Positions 18,806 through 28,252 of a stretch of DNA of 64,000 bases are shown here, piece after piece. The position numbers and the translations under genes were made by a program. The DNA is from Rhodococcus sovatensis (GTDB lineage: Bacteria > Actinomycetota > Actinomycetes > Mycobacteriales > Mycobacteriaceae). Below the pieces are notes generated by a model. The model searched no databases. It was not told the DNA's origin and worked only from the letters and a program-made list of their open reading frames with translations. The stretch spans positions 1,116,001-1,180,000 of the forward strand of contig NZ_CP147846.1 in the NCBI RefSeq assembly GCF_037327425.1. The letters are read 5' to 3'. The number at the start of each line of letters is the position of its first letter. Positions within the stretch are counted from its first letter, which is position 1.

Positions 18806-19887
18806 TGCGTGATATCGCAACGAGGTTGGCGCAATGGCAGTCCGATTCGATGCCGTACGCACTGGCCACAGTCATTTCCGTCTCCGGCAGCGCGCCTCGC
18901 CTGCCGGGGGCGGCGATGGCCGTCAGTGCGGACGGCGAAGCGGTGGGCAGCGTGTCCGGCGGGTGCGTCGAGAGTGCCGTCTACGAGCTGTGCCGTGAGG
19001 TGCTCTCGAGCGGACGGTGTGTCCGGACGAGCTTCGGGTACAGCGACGATGACGCTTTCGCGGTCGGGTTGACGTGTGGTGGTGTGATCGAGGTGTTCGT
19101 GTCCTGCGCTGTTCCCGGATCTGTCGTCGACGCTCTTGTTCGCGGCGAGTCGGTGGCGACTGCTCAAGTTCTCGACGAGTCCGGATCCATGCTCATGGTC
19201 GGAGGAATCGGTGCTTCTGGCACAACGGGATTCGCCGACCTGGACACCGTCCTCGCTGACGAGGCCCTGGCCATGCTCGATTCCGGGGCCTCGGGTATTC
19301 GATCGGTGCGCTGTCGGCCGGATCTGGAGGTGTTCGTGTCGTCGTATGCATCGAAACCACTGCTGTTGATCTTCGGCGCCATCGATTACGCGGGCGCACT
19401 TGCCCGGCTCGGTTCGTTCCTCGGCTACCGCGTGACGGTGTGCGATGCGCGGCCCGTGTTCGCCACCCCAGCTCGGTTCCCGGACGCCGACGAGGTCGTC
19501 GTGGAGTGGCCGCACAGCTACCTGGCTCGCACCGAGGTGGATTCGCGAACCGTTGTATGCGTTCTGACCCACGATGCGAAGTTCGATGTGCCGCTGTTGA
19601 AGGTGGCGCTGCGTTTGCCGGTCGCGTTTGTCGGTGCGATGGGTTCTCGCCGAACGCATGTAGATCGGTTGCGTCGGCTGCGGGAGGTGGGGCTCGAGGA
19701 GGCGGAGTTGGCGCGGCTGAGGTCGCCTATCGGGCTCGACCTCGGGGCGCGAACGCCGGAGGAGACAGCAGTGGCGATTGCAGCCGAGTTCGTCGCGGTT
19801 CGCAGGGGCGGAAGCGCTGTCCCCCTTGCGGCATCCAGCGGACCGATCCACCATGACTACGCGGCTTCGCCGTCGGTGTTCGCATAG
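18805..19887 (+). CDS. xdhC: XdhC-family protein
   Basis: A 360-residue XdhC/CoxI protein. Family members bind and sulfurate the molybdenum cofactor and insert it into xanthine dehydrogenase. The N-terminal XdhC/CoxI domain has SAPRLPGAAMAVSADGEAVG and SGGCVESAVYEL; the C-terminal Rossmann-like domain begins at LLIFGAIDYAGALARL (near 190) and includes AFVGAMGSRRTHVDRL (near 275). The ATG overlaps the permease stop as TGATG, so it is the last gene of the xdh operon. A GTG at 18802 is an alternative start. Confidence 0.9.
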   Translation: MRDIATRLAQWQSDSMPYALATVISVSGSAPRLPGAAMAVSADGEAVGSVSGGCVESAVYELCREVLSSGRCVRTSFGYSDDDAFAVGLTCGGVIEVFVSCAVPGSVVDALVRGESVATAQVLDESGSMLMVGGIGASGTTGFADLDTVLADEALAMLDSGASGIRSVRCRPDLEVFVSSYASKPLLLIFGAIDYAGALARLGSFLGYRVTVCDARPVFATPARFPDADEVVVEWPHSYLARTEVDSRTVVCVLTHDAKFDVPLLKVALRLPVAFVGAMGSRRTHVDRLRRLREVGLEEAELARLRSPIGLDLGARTPEETAVAIAAEFVAVRRGGSAVPLAASSGPIHHDYAASPSVFA

Positions 19888-20062
19888 TTCGGTCCGGCTG
19901 TCGTTGCCCGCTCAGTTCGATCGGCTGCTCTCAACCCGCAATCGAACGATGTCTGAGAATGGCTGTAGCCGAGATGAATTCCCCGCTAGCAGGTTCTCAC
20001 CTGAATGTCTGGGAATACTTGATTGCGTTTGGTCGATGGGGCCTCTCACTGACGTGCCGAAA

Positions 20063-20556
20063 TCAGTGCGGCCGGGCTCGGGGCCTGCCAACGTGTGGTT
20101 CATTGTTCGACAGCCTTTTGAGGCGTCGTCGGGCTCGATGGTCGTCGCAAGCGACGTTTACTCGGTCGGTGTCGTAACGGTAGAACGCGAGCAGTCTCCT
20201 ATCCATCACCCGCCGCCATAGTGGCGGCACGAGGGCGCACACGATCATTACGGCGTATCCGGCGGGCAATTGCGGTGCAGTGTCCACTGTTTGCAGCGCC
20301 TGGTAGCGCCGGACTGGGTTGGTGTGGTGGTCACTGTGTCGTTGCAGGTGGTAGAGGAAGAGATTGGACCACAAGTGATCGCTGTTCCAGCTGTGCTCGT
20401 GTGAGCACCGCTCGTAACGCCCGCCGGGTCGCTTCTGCCGGAGGAGTCCGTAGTGTTCGAGATAGTTGGCTGCCTCGAACAGGACAACCGCAACGACGGA
20501 CTGCAAGAGTAGGTATGGCGCAATGGACCAACCGAACCCTCTCTGCCAGGATCAAG
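20063..20556 (-). pseudogene. alkB: alkane 1-monooxygenase, 3' fragment
   Basis: The C-terminal third of an AlkB-type membrane alkane hydroxylase, separated from its 5' part by an IS3-family element. It carries NYLEHYGLLRQ (the HYG motif) and LQRHSDHH (third histidine box), followed by PQLPAGYAVMIV. In frame it reads SWQRGFGWSIAPYLLLQ directly from the IS boundary, so little or no alkB sequence has been lost. It has no usable start of its own. No rubredoxin gene follows. Confidence 0.9.
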
Positions 20557-20595
20557 TGAGACACTTACAGCAAACGAAGTGCACACCCTGAGGGC

Positions 20596-21096
20596 ATGAC
20601 TGGAGCATCACCGATGAGCAGCCCGAAGCCCGTACCGCCGGACAAGTCGATCGACCCCGCACCGAAAGCAACCCGCCGTACTTTCACCACCGAGTACCGC
20701 AACAAGATCATCGACGAATACCGCGCAGCCCCGTTCGGCGAGAAATCGGCGGTTCTACGCCGCGAAGGCCTCTACCAGTCGCAGCTGCGTGAATGGTCCG
20801 CTACCCGAGACAACACCACGCCTGCAGACACGACTGAGCGACGTAAAGACAAGAGTCGCAATACTATCGACGCAGCCGACCGCAAAGAATTCGACCGACT
20901 CAGCAGACGTAACGCGCACCTCGAGAAGCAGCTGACGCAGACGGAGGCCGCGCTGGAGATCATGGGAAAACTGCATGTGCTCTTGGAGTCGATCTCCGAG
21001 AGCACGGGCACACCGATGCCGCCGACCACGCCCTTGACACCACCTTCGACGAACTCCGTGCCGCCTCGGTCCCGACGAGAACGGCGTGCACGCTGA
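20596..21096 (+). CDS. IS3-family transposase OrfA
   Basis: A 166-residue product with an N-terminal helix-turn-helix (TEYRNKIIDEYRAAPFGEKS, then LYQSQLREW) and a leucine-zipper-like helix (DRLSRRNAHLEKQLTQTEAALEIM, in parts), typical of IS3 OrfA. A GGGAAAA heptamer at 20964-20970 is in the correct register for a -1 slip into OrfB. However, the OrfA frame still looks conserved for about 12 residues past it (KLHVLLESISES), so the true shift point may lie nearer 21005. Confidence 0.85.
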   Translation: MTGASPMSSPKPVPPDKSIDPAPKATRRTFTTEYRNKIIDEYRAAPFGEKSAVLRREGLYQSQLREWSATRDNTTPADTTERRKDKSRNTIDAADRKEFDRLSRRNAHLEKQLTQTEAALEIMGKLHVLLESISESTGTPMPPTTPLTPPSTNSVPPRSRRERRAR

Positions 21097-22034
21097 TCGG
21101 TCGCTCCCGCGCCACCCACTACCGCCGCCGGCAACCACCTGTTCTGGGCCCCAAGCAACGCCGCAGCGTCCCCGACAACGGGCAGGCACTCACGGCCGCT
21201 GAACGCGCACAGGTGTTGGCGGTGATCAACTCCGACAGCAATGCTGACCTCGCGATCTGTCAGATATACGCCCGCGAACTCGACGAAGGAAACTACTGGT
21301 GCTCAACCTCGACGATGTACCGCATCGCCTCCGCTGCCGGGCAGAACCGTGAACGACGACGCCTGGCCACACACCCGCCGAAGGTCAAACCCGAACTCCT
21401 CGCAAACGGACCCTCGCAGGTCTGGTCCTGGGACATCACCAAGCTACGAGGACCATCCAAGGGCGTCTGGTTCCACTTGTACGTCCTGATCGACATCTAC
21501 TCCCGCTACACCCCGTCCTGGATCGTCTCATCCCACGAAAGCGCTGATCTAGCTGAAGAATTCATCGCCGAAGCTATCGAACGCAACGGCGCGACACCAC
21601 ACACCGTCCATGCCGATCGCGGAGCGTCGATGACCTCGGGTCTCGTGTCGGAACTACTGACGTTTCTCGGAGTCGTCCGATCCCATTCACGACCCAGAGT
21701 GTCCAACGACAATCCGTTCTCCGAAGCCCAGTTCAAAACGTTGAAGTATCTGCATGACTTTCCGAAATCGTTTGCCACCCTTGATGATGCCCGAACTTTC
21801 CTGGAGGGATTCTTCAACGAGTACAACCACATTCATCACCACTCCGGCATCGGATGGCATACCCCGGCATCGGTACACTTCGGGACCGCGGAGGCGATCG
21901 ACGAAGCCCGCCAGATCACACTCACCGCAGCATTCGCCGCCAACCCTGCCCGATTCTCGACTCGGCCGACACCACCGAAGATCCCGCACGTCGTCTACAT
22001 CAACGAACCAGCACTCGAAATCCAGATCAACTGA
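20971..22034 (+). CDS. IS3-family transposase OrfB (DDE integrase domain)
   Basis: The frame is open from about 20971, but its first start codon (GTG 21213) lies inside conserved sequence (FDELRAASVPTRTACTLIG is encoded before it), so expression needs frameshifting from OrfA. The rve integrase core shows the three acidic residues: Asp in VWSWDITKL, Asp in VHADRGASM, and Glu in PFSEAQFKTLKYL. The C-terminus has HHHSGIGWHTPASVHFG, typical of the family. The motifs are intact, so the element may be active. Confidence 0.87.
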
Positions 22035-22049
22035 ACGCCCGGTGTCTCA

Positions 22050-22833
22050 CTTGACTTGATTTATTCCGGAACGTGGTCAGTAAACCGCAGTGCAATACGA
22101 CGACGAGCGCGGTGGCATTGAACAGGTGATTGCGCAGTGACCACCGGCTTCGCTTTTGTCGGCGCATGCGTTTGGACTCCAACGTCCACGCCGATCTGAG
22201 TCCTCCCGCGATGCTTCGAGGTAAGAAGCGCCAGAAGGATTCTCCGAACCGAGCGGTGGCCGGATCCTCAGGAGTGGCGACGCGGATGTGGTGACCGTGA
22301 TTGTGCTCGACGTAAAAGTGCACGTACCCGGCCTGTGCGAGCGTGACCTTGGACATCCACTGCTCGACGGCTTCGGTCTTGTGGCCGAGCTCGTGGGCGG
22401 CGTTGATACCGACCCCTCCCACAACCCCCACGGTCAGAGCGAGCGCGATGCGTTCGGGAATGCCCAAAGGACCGTGGGCCCAGAGCCAGCCCGCCGCGAA
22501 GAGTCCGGCGTACTGAAGAGGCAAGAAAGCATAGATACACCAGCGGTAGTAGCGGTCCGCTTCGAGCCCGGCAAGTGCACTGTCCGGCGGGTTGGATCGA
22601 TCGGTGCCACAACCGAGATCGACCAACGGAATGACAATTCCCATAAGGAACAGGCCGAACGCCCAGAACACACCGAGATCGAAAGCCCACACCGACGCCC
22701 ATGCCAAGAAAGGCGAGAGCGGGATCAAGAGCCCCAATGGCCACAAGAACCGTTTGTGATCGACCCAGACGCTCGAATTGTCAACAGCTGACGGTTGGAC
22801 GCCGGGTTGTGAAAGCGGCTTGGAACGCAGCAT
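22050..22833 (-). pseudogene. alkB: alkane 1-monooxygenase, 5' fragment
   Basis: The N-terminal two thirds of AlkB, about 260 residues up to the IS3 element. Several hydrophobic segments, the first histidine box HELGHK (near 147) and the second EHNHGHH (near 176) are intact, as is NPPDSALAGLEADRYYRW. The start MLRSKPLSQPGVQPSAV at 22833 is the most AlkB-like; the frame extends to 23001. Without the HYG motif and third histidine box the product cannot bind the di-iron centre. Read through into the IS, the frame ends at 22027. Confidence 0.9.
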
Positions 22834-23826
22834 ATTCCGGCGTATCACGTACAAGAACCCTTCGTGCAATGCGTTGTGGGGATGAGGACCGCGGATCAGC
22901 GAGATCGAGGGCGTGCGGTGAAGCAGCCCTCCCAGTGGTGTGAGTAGTTGCCGGCATACGCGTGTTGCGGCTGTGCACAAAGTCGGCGTCGGACGGAACA
23001 CCGTTTACCCAAGAACCACAACTGGGAACAGAAACAAAAGGCTCCAAAGCGCTTCCGGTCGGCATTCATACCGGACTATGAAGACCCAAACCCTCGTACT
23101 TCGACGATACTGCACCATATGTGCGCTTCTGCTCTCGCCGCTACGGGACGATTCAGTGTTTCCGGCAGTCAGCGCTCTGTCGAACTTCTCCAATCGAGCG
23201 CTTACCAGGTGATATACGCTCCGGTATCCCGTGATTTCCGGTCGATAATCCCCGCTAGTGCTACTTCTCACACGAATTCCTCGTCGGAGTAGCACTGCTG
23301 GTTTTACAGGTTCGTCGGTCGACGAGGGCTGACTTCACGTCGATACCGCAGACAAAGGGTCGAGCACCAAGGTTTGTGGTTTGCCCTGCCATGTCTGTCA
23401 ATGCTGAACCCGCAACGAGGATTGGGTGCAGTGGTTCGAAATATCTCCCCGACGTGACCTCCGGTCCGTAATGCGGCCTAGAATCCGAACCGAGGTACGC
23501 ATTCGAATCGGTGCACCGCAAGGATGTAAAACAAATCGGAATTGTGTAAACACCTGAATGTTTGGTGAGTGTGGGGGTTAATGTCGGGGCGCCAGTCGCT
23601 TTTTCCTGGGTGTTTCTCGAACGCTCCTCCCGTCGAGGTGCTTTGCGCTCGGCAGAGCTGGCGAATCGTGACGCGCTCGTTATGGACATGACCTATCGTT
23701 AGCGGCGGCTTTCGCTTGGTTTCCGCGTGCAGCGTTACTGCACGTGCACCGATCGATGGCCGAATACATCTCTGGGTATGCATCGCGTCCGCGTCCGCCG
23801 CTGACCACTAGATCGAAGGTAAAACA
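22834..23826. other. 993-base stretch without a convincing gene
   Basis: Six-frame reading gives only short frames of unconvincing composition (for example 23261-23689 on the minus strand). It holds the presumed alkB promoter at its left end and the promoter of the DUF4190 gene at its right. An inverted repeat GTGCAG-cgtta-CTGCAC lies at 23727-23743, a possible regulator site. Confidence 0.5.
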
Positions 23827-24096
23827 ATGAGCAGCCGCCACACAGCAGCACCCGCAAAACCCAAGACCAACGCACTAGCCGTTGTCAGCCTTGTTGTCTC
23901 GATCTTGTCGTTCTTCACTTTCGTGTTCATCCTGTCCATCGTCGGGATCGTGACCGGAACAATCGCAAAACGTCAGATTGCGGCATCGACCGACGGCGGT
24001 GCAGGACTGGCGAAAGCTGGGGTGATCATCGGTTGGATATCACTTGTCTGGGGCATCGTCGGTGTCATCGCCTTGGCCGTCTTCCTGAACAACTGA
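23827..24096 (+). CDS. DUF4190-type small membrane protein
   Basis: An 89-residue protein with two hydrophobic helices (about 20-45 and 65-87) around a short loop with GTIAKRQIAAS and GAGLAKAGVIIGWISL, the pattern of DUF4190. The function of the family is unknown. A GAAGG ribosome-binding site precedes the ATG. It heads a run of four small exported or membrane proteins on this strand. Confidence 0.8.
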   Translation: MSSRHTAAPAKPKTNALAVVSLVVSILSFFTFVFILSIVGIVTGTIAKRQIAASTDGGAGLAKAGVIIGWISLVWGIVGVIALAVFLNN

Positions 24097-24193
24097 ACCT
24101 CGTAGACCTTCGGCCGCCAGCCCGACGACCGGCATCGGATCGTCGATTCAGCTCGCCCGCTGGTAGTTCCCCACCCATACGAAAGGCCCCAAC

Positions 24194-24709
24194 ATGTTTC
24201 GTAAAACCGCTCTTGTCTTTGCAGTCTCGGCTTCCGCCCTGTTCGTCGGTGCATGCGGTGACACCACCCCCACCGAGACAGCACCCACGACCACCGCAAC
24301 CACCACCAGCGTTGTGCCGAGTTCTTCGACGCAGCCACCTGCCGCTCCAGCGTCCCCAGTTCCTCTGAATCCACAATCGACTGCACCGCAGAACAGCGGT
24401 GGTGCAACGATGCAGGACCCGCAAGGCGGTCCTGGAGTTGTTCCCTGTGAGGGAACCATCTGCACCAATCCCAATCACGGTGCAGGACCTGACCCTGAGG
24501 GCAACGGGGGTGCGGTGATGGAGAACCCGAACGGCGACGGCTCGGTCGTTCCGTGCGAAGGAACCATCTGCACGAACCCCGACCACGGTGCAGGAACCGA
24601 TCCTGAGGGCAACGGTGGCGCGGTGATGGAGAACCCGAACGGCGACGGCTCGGAGGTTCCGTGCGAGGGAACGATCTGCACCAACCCCAACAACGGTGCA
24701 GGTAGTTGA
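24194..24709 (+). CDS. repeat-containing lipoprotein
   Basis: A 171-residue exported protein: signal peptide with lipobox (ALFVGAC, Cys at 21), a Thr/Pro-rich low-complexity stretch (about 23-60), then three tandem copies of a 36-residue unit. Each unit carries VVPCEGTICTNP (or EVPCEGTICTNP), so each has a Cys pair that could form a local disulfide. I do not recognise the family. The last two units are nearly identical at the DNA level, with a period of exactly 108 bases, suggesting recent duplication. Confidence 0.8.
   Translation: MFRKTALVFAVSASALFVGACGDTTPTETAPTTTATTTSVVPSSSTQPPAAPASPVPLNPQSTAPQNSGGATMQDPQGGPGVVPCEGTICTNPNHGAGPDPEGNGGAVMENPNGDGSVVPCEGTICTNPDHGAGTDPEGNGGAVMENPNGDGSEVPCEGTICTNPNNGAGS
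24371..24706 (+). repeat. tandem 108-bp coding repeats
   Basis: Three in-frame units with a period of 108 bases (GGTGCAGG recurs at 24479, 24587 and 24695). The first unit is diverged; the second and third are nearly identical. Confidence 0.85.
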
Positions 24710-24731
24710 TGCGCGGCGCTGACACGAAACG

Positions 24732-25133
24732 ATGAACGAAGTCGACCCCGCCCGGCACCGGACTGCATCGATGGTCCTTGCCGTGGCGGGGCTTCTTGCG
24801 GTCGGATGCGACGACGCAGCGTCGTCTGCCGTGGATTCGACGGCGCCCCACTCGGCACCGCATCAGATCGCAGCCGAGACGTTCTGCGATCGTGTCGCGA
24901 GTCCAGTCCGCGAAGCAGTACGTTTCGTCAGCGTACGGGGGACCACGAGAAATGCCGTCGAGTGCGGTGAGGCGGTGGCAATTGCCGCCGACTATTTGTC
25001 CGAGCAGCGGAACACACACCTGGCAGATATCGACGGGTGGTCCTGCCGCGGTGAGCGCGACCGAGGCAACGACGTGTCGAACAGCTGCCGCAAGAACGGT
25101 GTTCTGATCGTCATGCGCACAACAGGTCCCTGA
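24732..25133 (+). CDS. putative secreted lipoprotein, unknown function
   Basis: A 133-residue protein with a hydrophobic N-terminal segment ending in a lipobox-like GLLAVGC (Cys near 26) and a mature part with four further cysteines (FCDRVASPV, NAVECGEAV, DGWSCRGE, NSCRKNGV), suggesting two disulfides. No family is recognised. It begins 22 bases after the repeat lipoprotein and is probably co-transcribed. Confidence 0.65.
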   Translation: MNEVDPARHRTASMVLAVAGLLAVGCDDAASSAVDSTAPHSAPHQIAAETFCDRVASPVREAVRFVSVRGTTRNAVECGEAVAIAADYLSEQRNTHLADIDGWSCRGERDRGNDVSNSCRKNGVLIVMRTTGP

Positions 25134-25157
25134 CCGATCTCTTCGAGAGAACATATT

Positions 25158-25460
25158 TTGCCGCTTGATTCGTACTGGAACACCGGCCTGGCATTCGCCG
25201 GGGTAGGTGTCGCCCTGCTTTACCTAGTCCGATGGTCGGTCGATCGCCCGATCGGACTCTTCGTACGGTCGATCGCGGCGGTATTTCTCTCCGGTAGCGC
25301 AATCTTGCTTCTGGGATTGGTCTCGGGTGACCGTCCGATCGCGAGTGAAGTCATATCGTCGGCGACTACTGCGGTTGTCATCACAAGCCTCGTCATCGCT
25401 TCTCCCTTCGGTCGCCTCTCCGAACCGATCGAGGACGAGGACATGTGGAGTGAGTACTGA
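25158..25460 (+). CDS. small membrane protein, unknown function
   Basis: A 100-residue protein with three predicted hydrophobic segments (about 8-25, 35-55 and 65-83) and an acidic tail ending EDEDMWSEY. It appears to use a TTG start. It follows the preceding lipoprotein by 24 bases on the same strand. No family is recognised; reality is supported by composition and position only. Confidence 0.55.
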   Translation: MPLDSYWNTGLAFAGVGVALLYLVRWSVDRPIGLFVRSIAAVFLSGSAILLLGLVSGDRPIASEVISSATTAVVITSLVIASPFGRLSEPIEDEDMWSEY

Positions 25461-25594
25461 AGATGTGGCAGTTCAACGACATCAATCGTGATGTCCCCGG
25501 TTTGGTCGCCGCGATCAGGCTGTGCCGGATCCGCTCCGAGGACCCTTCGATACTGCACATGTGTCCAGATTCCGTTCTCTCTGTCGGGGCGAGA

Positions 25595-26806
25595 TCACGA
25601 GGTGGGTGCGGAGGCAGCGACAGGAGCGCGACTCTGCCATTCTGAGAGTAGTAGAGGGTCTTGAAGTTCCATCCAGGCTACGACGTCGGCGTATGTAGCG
25701 CAGTAGGTTTCGGGTAGTGCGCACACGGAATCCATGAACTCAGCCGTGGCCGGGTTGAAGGCGTTGCCGTTCCAGTCGTTGAAATGGTTGGCGATCACCA
25801 GCGGAGCACGATTGCCGTTGTAGGCTTCGTCGAACATGAACCCGTAGGTACCGGCGGCAATTGCTGCGGCTCGTTCAGCGGTGTGAGGTTCTTCTTTGGC
25901 TCCATTGAGCGTGTACCAAAAGTTGTAATCGAGTGCGGTCTGGCGCTTGCCGAGTGGCGGCGAGTACACGTAGGGAATCGGGAACTCCCAAATTCCGTCG
26001 ATCTTCTCTGGCCACACGATGCCGGCCTGACTCGCCGGCATCGACGAATCCCAGGTCATCGAGAACTGATGCCACGCGGGGATGAGTTGGTCGAGCCTTC
26101 CTTCCAGGCATTGGGTGCGGCCACCGCGTACATTGTCGGGGCCGAACAAAAGGTCCTCGCCTGCACCGATGTCGTTGTTGGTCCGCCAGTTGACCATCAA
26201 GGAGAAGAACTGGTCGAGTTCGTGAATCCAGTCTTCGCTTGTCCACTGATTTCCGTGGTAGCCGCCTCCTTGGCAGAAGTGGCCGACGTAGTGTGTGCCC
26301 AGTTCGTGGCCGCCGAGCCAGGTGCGATTGAGGTATCGAACCTGCTCGATTACGTCACTTTCATCGCCGCCGAAACCGATTGCCGCCTGACCTGGACGAT
26401 GACCGGGGCCCTGGTAGTGGCGTGAGTTGTCGTCGGTCAAGAAATAGAGACCGGTCATCAGTGCCGAGAATCGAGCACCGACGCGTTCGGCTGTTTCGAG
26501 AAACATATCCCAGTTCGGCGTCAGGCCGACCCCGTCGAACGAGAAGAGTACGAACTGCGGCGGCTTGTCACCGTGCGCGAGCCGAGTCATCGGAACATTG
26601 GTTGCCGGGCGAACAACAACAGGGCGTGGTTCCGGCGTTGGATCGTGTGCCGGCGTCGATTCGCTCGTCAGTCCGGCCGTGGTGTTGTTGGGGTTCTCTG
26701 CTTTTTCGAGGGCGCGACCGTCGATGGTGCACGCAGCAACGACAGTGATCGATAGCAGGAGCGCGGCCGCTCTCGCCATGGCGCGCAACCCGTTCGTGGT
26801 GTCCAT
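25595..26806 (-). CDS. polysaccharide-deacetylase-like lipoprotein
   Basis: A 403-residue exported protein. The signal peptide ends in a lipobox (LLLSITVVAAC). The catalytic part resembles a NodB-type fold: FVLFSFDGVG near 85 in place of the usual TFDDG, and GGHELGTHYVGHF near 165, matching the metal-binding His pair. The second Asp of motif 1 is Gly here, so activity may differ from classical deacetylases. The frame extends to 26899, but ATG 26806 gives the proper signal peptide. The gene is convergent with the small-protein cluster. Confidence 0.75.
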   Translation of the reverse strand: MDTTNGLRAMARAAALLLSITVVAACTIDGRALEKAENPNNTTAGLTSESTPAHDPTPEPRPVVVRPATNVPMTRLAHGDKPPQFVLFSFDGVGLTPNWDMFLETAERVGARFSALMTGLYFLTDDNSRHYQGPGHRPGQAAIGFGGDESDVIEQVRYLNRTWLGGHELGTHYVGHFCQGGGYHGNQWTSEDWIHELDQFFSLMVNWRTNNDIGAGEDLLFGPDNVRGGRTQCLEGRLDQLIPAWHQFSMTWDSSMPASQAGIVWPEKIDGIWEFPIPYVYSPPLGKRQTALDYNFWYTLNGAKEEPHTAERAAAIAAGTYGFMFDEAYNGNRAPLVIANHFNDWNGNAFNPATAEFMDSVCALPETYCATYADVVAWMELQDPLLLSEWQSRAPVAASAPTS

Positions 26807-26993
26807 TGCTCCCTTGTGTAATCGTGTGGGCGCCAGCCGACATATGCTGGTGCAGTTCGATTCTCGTCCGGCTGAGCGGAGAGAAGTGTTCTTCGTCATC
26901 GGTGATGGCCGCGGCCCATCTGGTTCGCGTTGCTAGATGAATCCGCCGAGGCGGGAATCGTGCGCGCACTGGTGGTTCTAGGTGTGACCGTAA

Positions 26994-27027
26994 CGTGCAG
27001 GCCGTGCAGGCCGTGCAGGCCGTGCAG
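26994..27027. repeat. 9-bp tandem repeat
   Basis: Nearly four copies of CGTGCAGGC in a row, in the gap between the deacetylase-like gene and the LysR gene. They are too short and too few for any CRISPR or iteron call. Confidence 0.8.
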
Positions 27028-27072
27028 CATCGGCTGCAGGAATGCCGAACCGACGCGGTGTTCAAGTGCGGT

Positions 27073-28056
27073 CTAACCTGCACGGCGTCGTCGAAGATGG
27101 TTCGGACGAGACGGTCGAGGCGTCGAATGTCCATTCGAGGCGTGTTCGGTGATTAGGCCGCTCAGCTCACGGTGTTCATCCGGGATTGGATTACTTCCGC
27201 TACTGGGGCTGACGAGTTCGCGAACGAGGCGAGACGCTGTGTGCTGAAGCCATATCGCCTGCATCGGAGCGAGTGGTCCGTCCTTGATCGGCACAACGAC
27301 GACTTGTCCACGATGGTGGGGCCCGGGCTCCTCTGTCACGAACGCGAACCCTTTCGCCCCGATCACGGTCGACGTCGGAAGTACGCCCCGCATGCGGGTG
27401 GTTGTCAGGCGTGGTTCGAATCCTGCGCCACGACACACGGACACCAGAAAGTCCGTGTATGCCGAGGAACCTGGTGCACCGGACACGATCAGAGTGTCCT
27501 CCGTGAGGTCGCCCAAGGATAGTACGGGTCGCCGTGCATGCCGATGCGACGCCGCGACAACGACTCTCAGTGGTGTGTACGAAACGATCTTTGTCGTCAT
27601 CGCAGTAGGAGTGGTCGGGTCTCGGCGGTACGCGACATCAATCGTGCCGGCTTTCAGCGCTGCGGCGATCTCCTCGGCGAGCAGGTGACGTACGGTGATG
27701 GTCGCCAGAGGCCACCGGCGCCGTAGTGGGGCTGTGAGGTCGAACAGTTCGTTCGAGGACACATCGGGCGTGTATCCGACTGCAAGATGGTCGCCTCCTT
27801 CGGCGGCGCTTTCTTGGGTCGCGCGAGCAAGTGATCGGCTTGCGTCGAGGAGTGACTGTGTTCCTTCGAAGAGTCTCGTCCCTGCGGGCGTCAGCGTCAT
27901 CTTTCGACCCGACCGCTCGAATAGTCTGACTTTCAGATCTCGTTCGAGGGTCTTGATGGTGCTGCTGACCGCTTGTTGGGTGAGGTGGAGGCTGGCTGCG
28001 GCGCGGGTAATGCTCAGTTCGTCGGCGACAGCAGCAAACTGCCGCAGTCTATGCAT
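27073..28056 (-). CDS. LysR-family transcriptional regulator
   Basis: A 327-residue LysR regulator: N-terminal winged helix (MHRLRQFAAVADELSITRAA, then LHLTQQAVSSTIKTLER) and a periplasmic-binding-like effector domain beginning about residue 90 (LAVGYTPDVSSNELFD). Met at 28056 gives the classic LysR start; the frame extends to 28200 and Met 28080 is also possible. It is divergent from the tetR gene at 28253. The target is unknown. Confidence 0.88.
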   Translation of the reverse strand: MHRLRQFAAVADELSITRAAASLHLTQQAVSSTIKTLERDLKVRLFERSGRKMTLTPAGTRLFEGTQSLLDASRSLARATQESAAEGGDHLAVGYTPDVSSNELFDLTAPLRRRWPLATITVRHLLAEEIAAALKAGTIDVAYRRDPTTPTAMTTKIVSYTPLRVVVAASHRHARRPVLSLGDLTEDTLIVSGAPGSSAYTDFLVSVCRGAGFEPRLTTTRMRGVLPTSTVIGAKGFAFVTEEPGPHHRGQVVVVPIKDGPLAPMQAIWLQHTASRLVRELVSPSSGSNPIPDEHRELSGLITEHASNGHSTPRPSRPNHLRRRRAG

Positions 28057-28228
28057 ATCGAGAGTCGGGTCACCCAGCATCGAAGTGCCGAACAGTCGTC
28101 GGTGAACTGCGCAGATCGCGCGCACCTGGCGGACGTGTTCGCCGATCTGCGCGAAAGTAGGATCCTGAGATGGCCATAGCCACAAGGTCCTACGTACCAC
28201 TCGTTACATTCATGGCCTAATATCTACT

Positions 28229-28244
28229 TGTATCAATCGGTACA
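28229..28244. promoter_or_regulatory. candidate TetR autoregulatory palindrome
   Basis: TGTATCAATCGGTACA, an almost perfect 16-bp palindrome (TGTAYC/GRTACA), lies nine bases before the tetR ATG at 28253 in the region shared with the divergent lysR gene. Confidence 0.5.
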
Positions 28245-28252
28245 GTCAAGTC

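Larger units (their letters stand above)
20557..22049 (+). mobile_element. IS3-family insertion sequence in alkB
   Basis: A 1493-bp element whose ends read TGAGACAC (left) and GTGTCTCA (right); the repeat is longer if flanking TCAAG is included on both sides (TCAAGTGAGACAC). It encodes an OrfA/OrfB transposase reading opposite to alkB. I could not find a clean target duplication. The interrupted alkB reading frame on both sides marks the insertion. Confidence 0.88.

Noticed and set aside
23261..23689. Possible 142-codon gene on the minus strand
   Set aside because: No start signal, no hydrophobic or motif pattern, and composition like random DNA.
26994..27027. CRISPR-like or iteron repeat
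   Set aside because: Nine-base units without spacers and fewer than four copies; simple slippage repeat.
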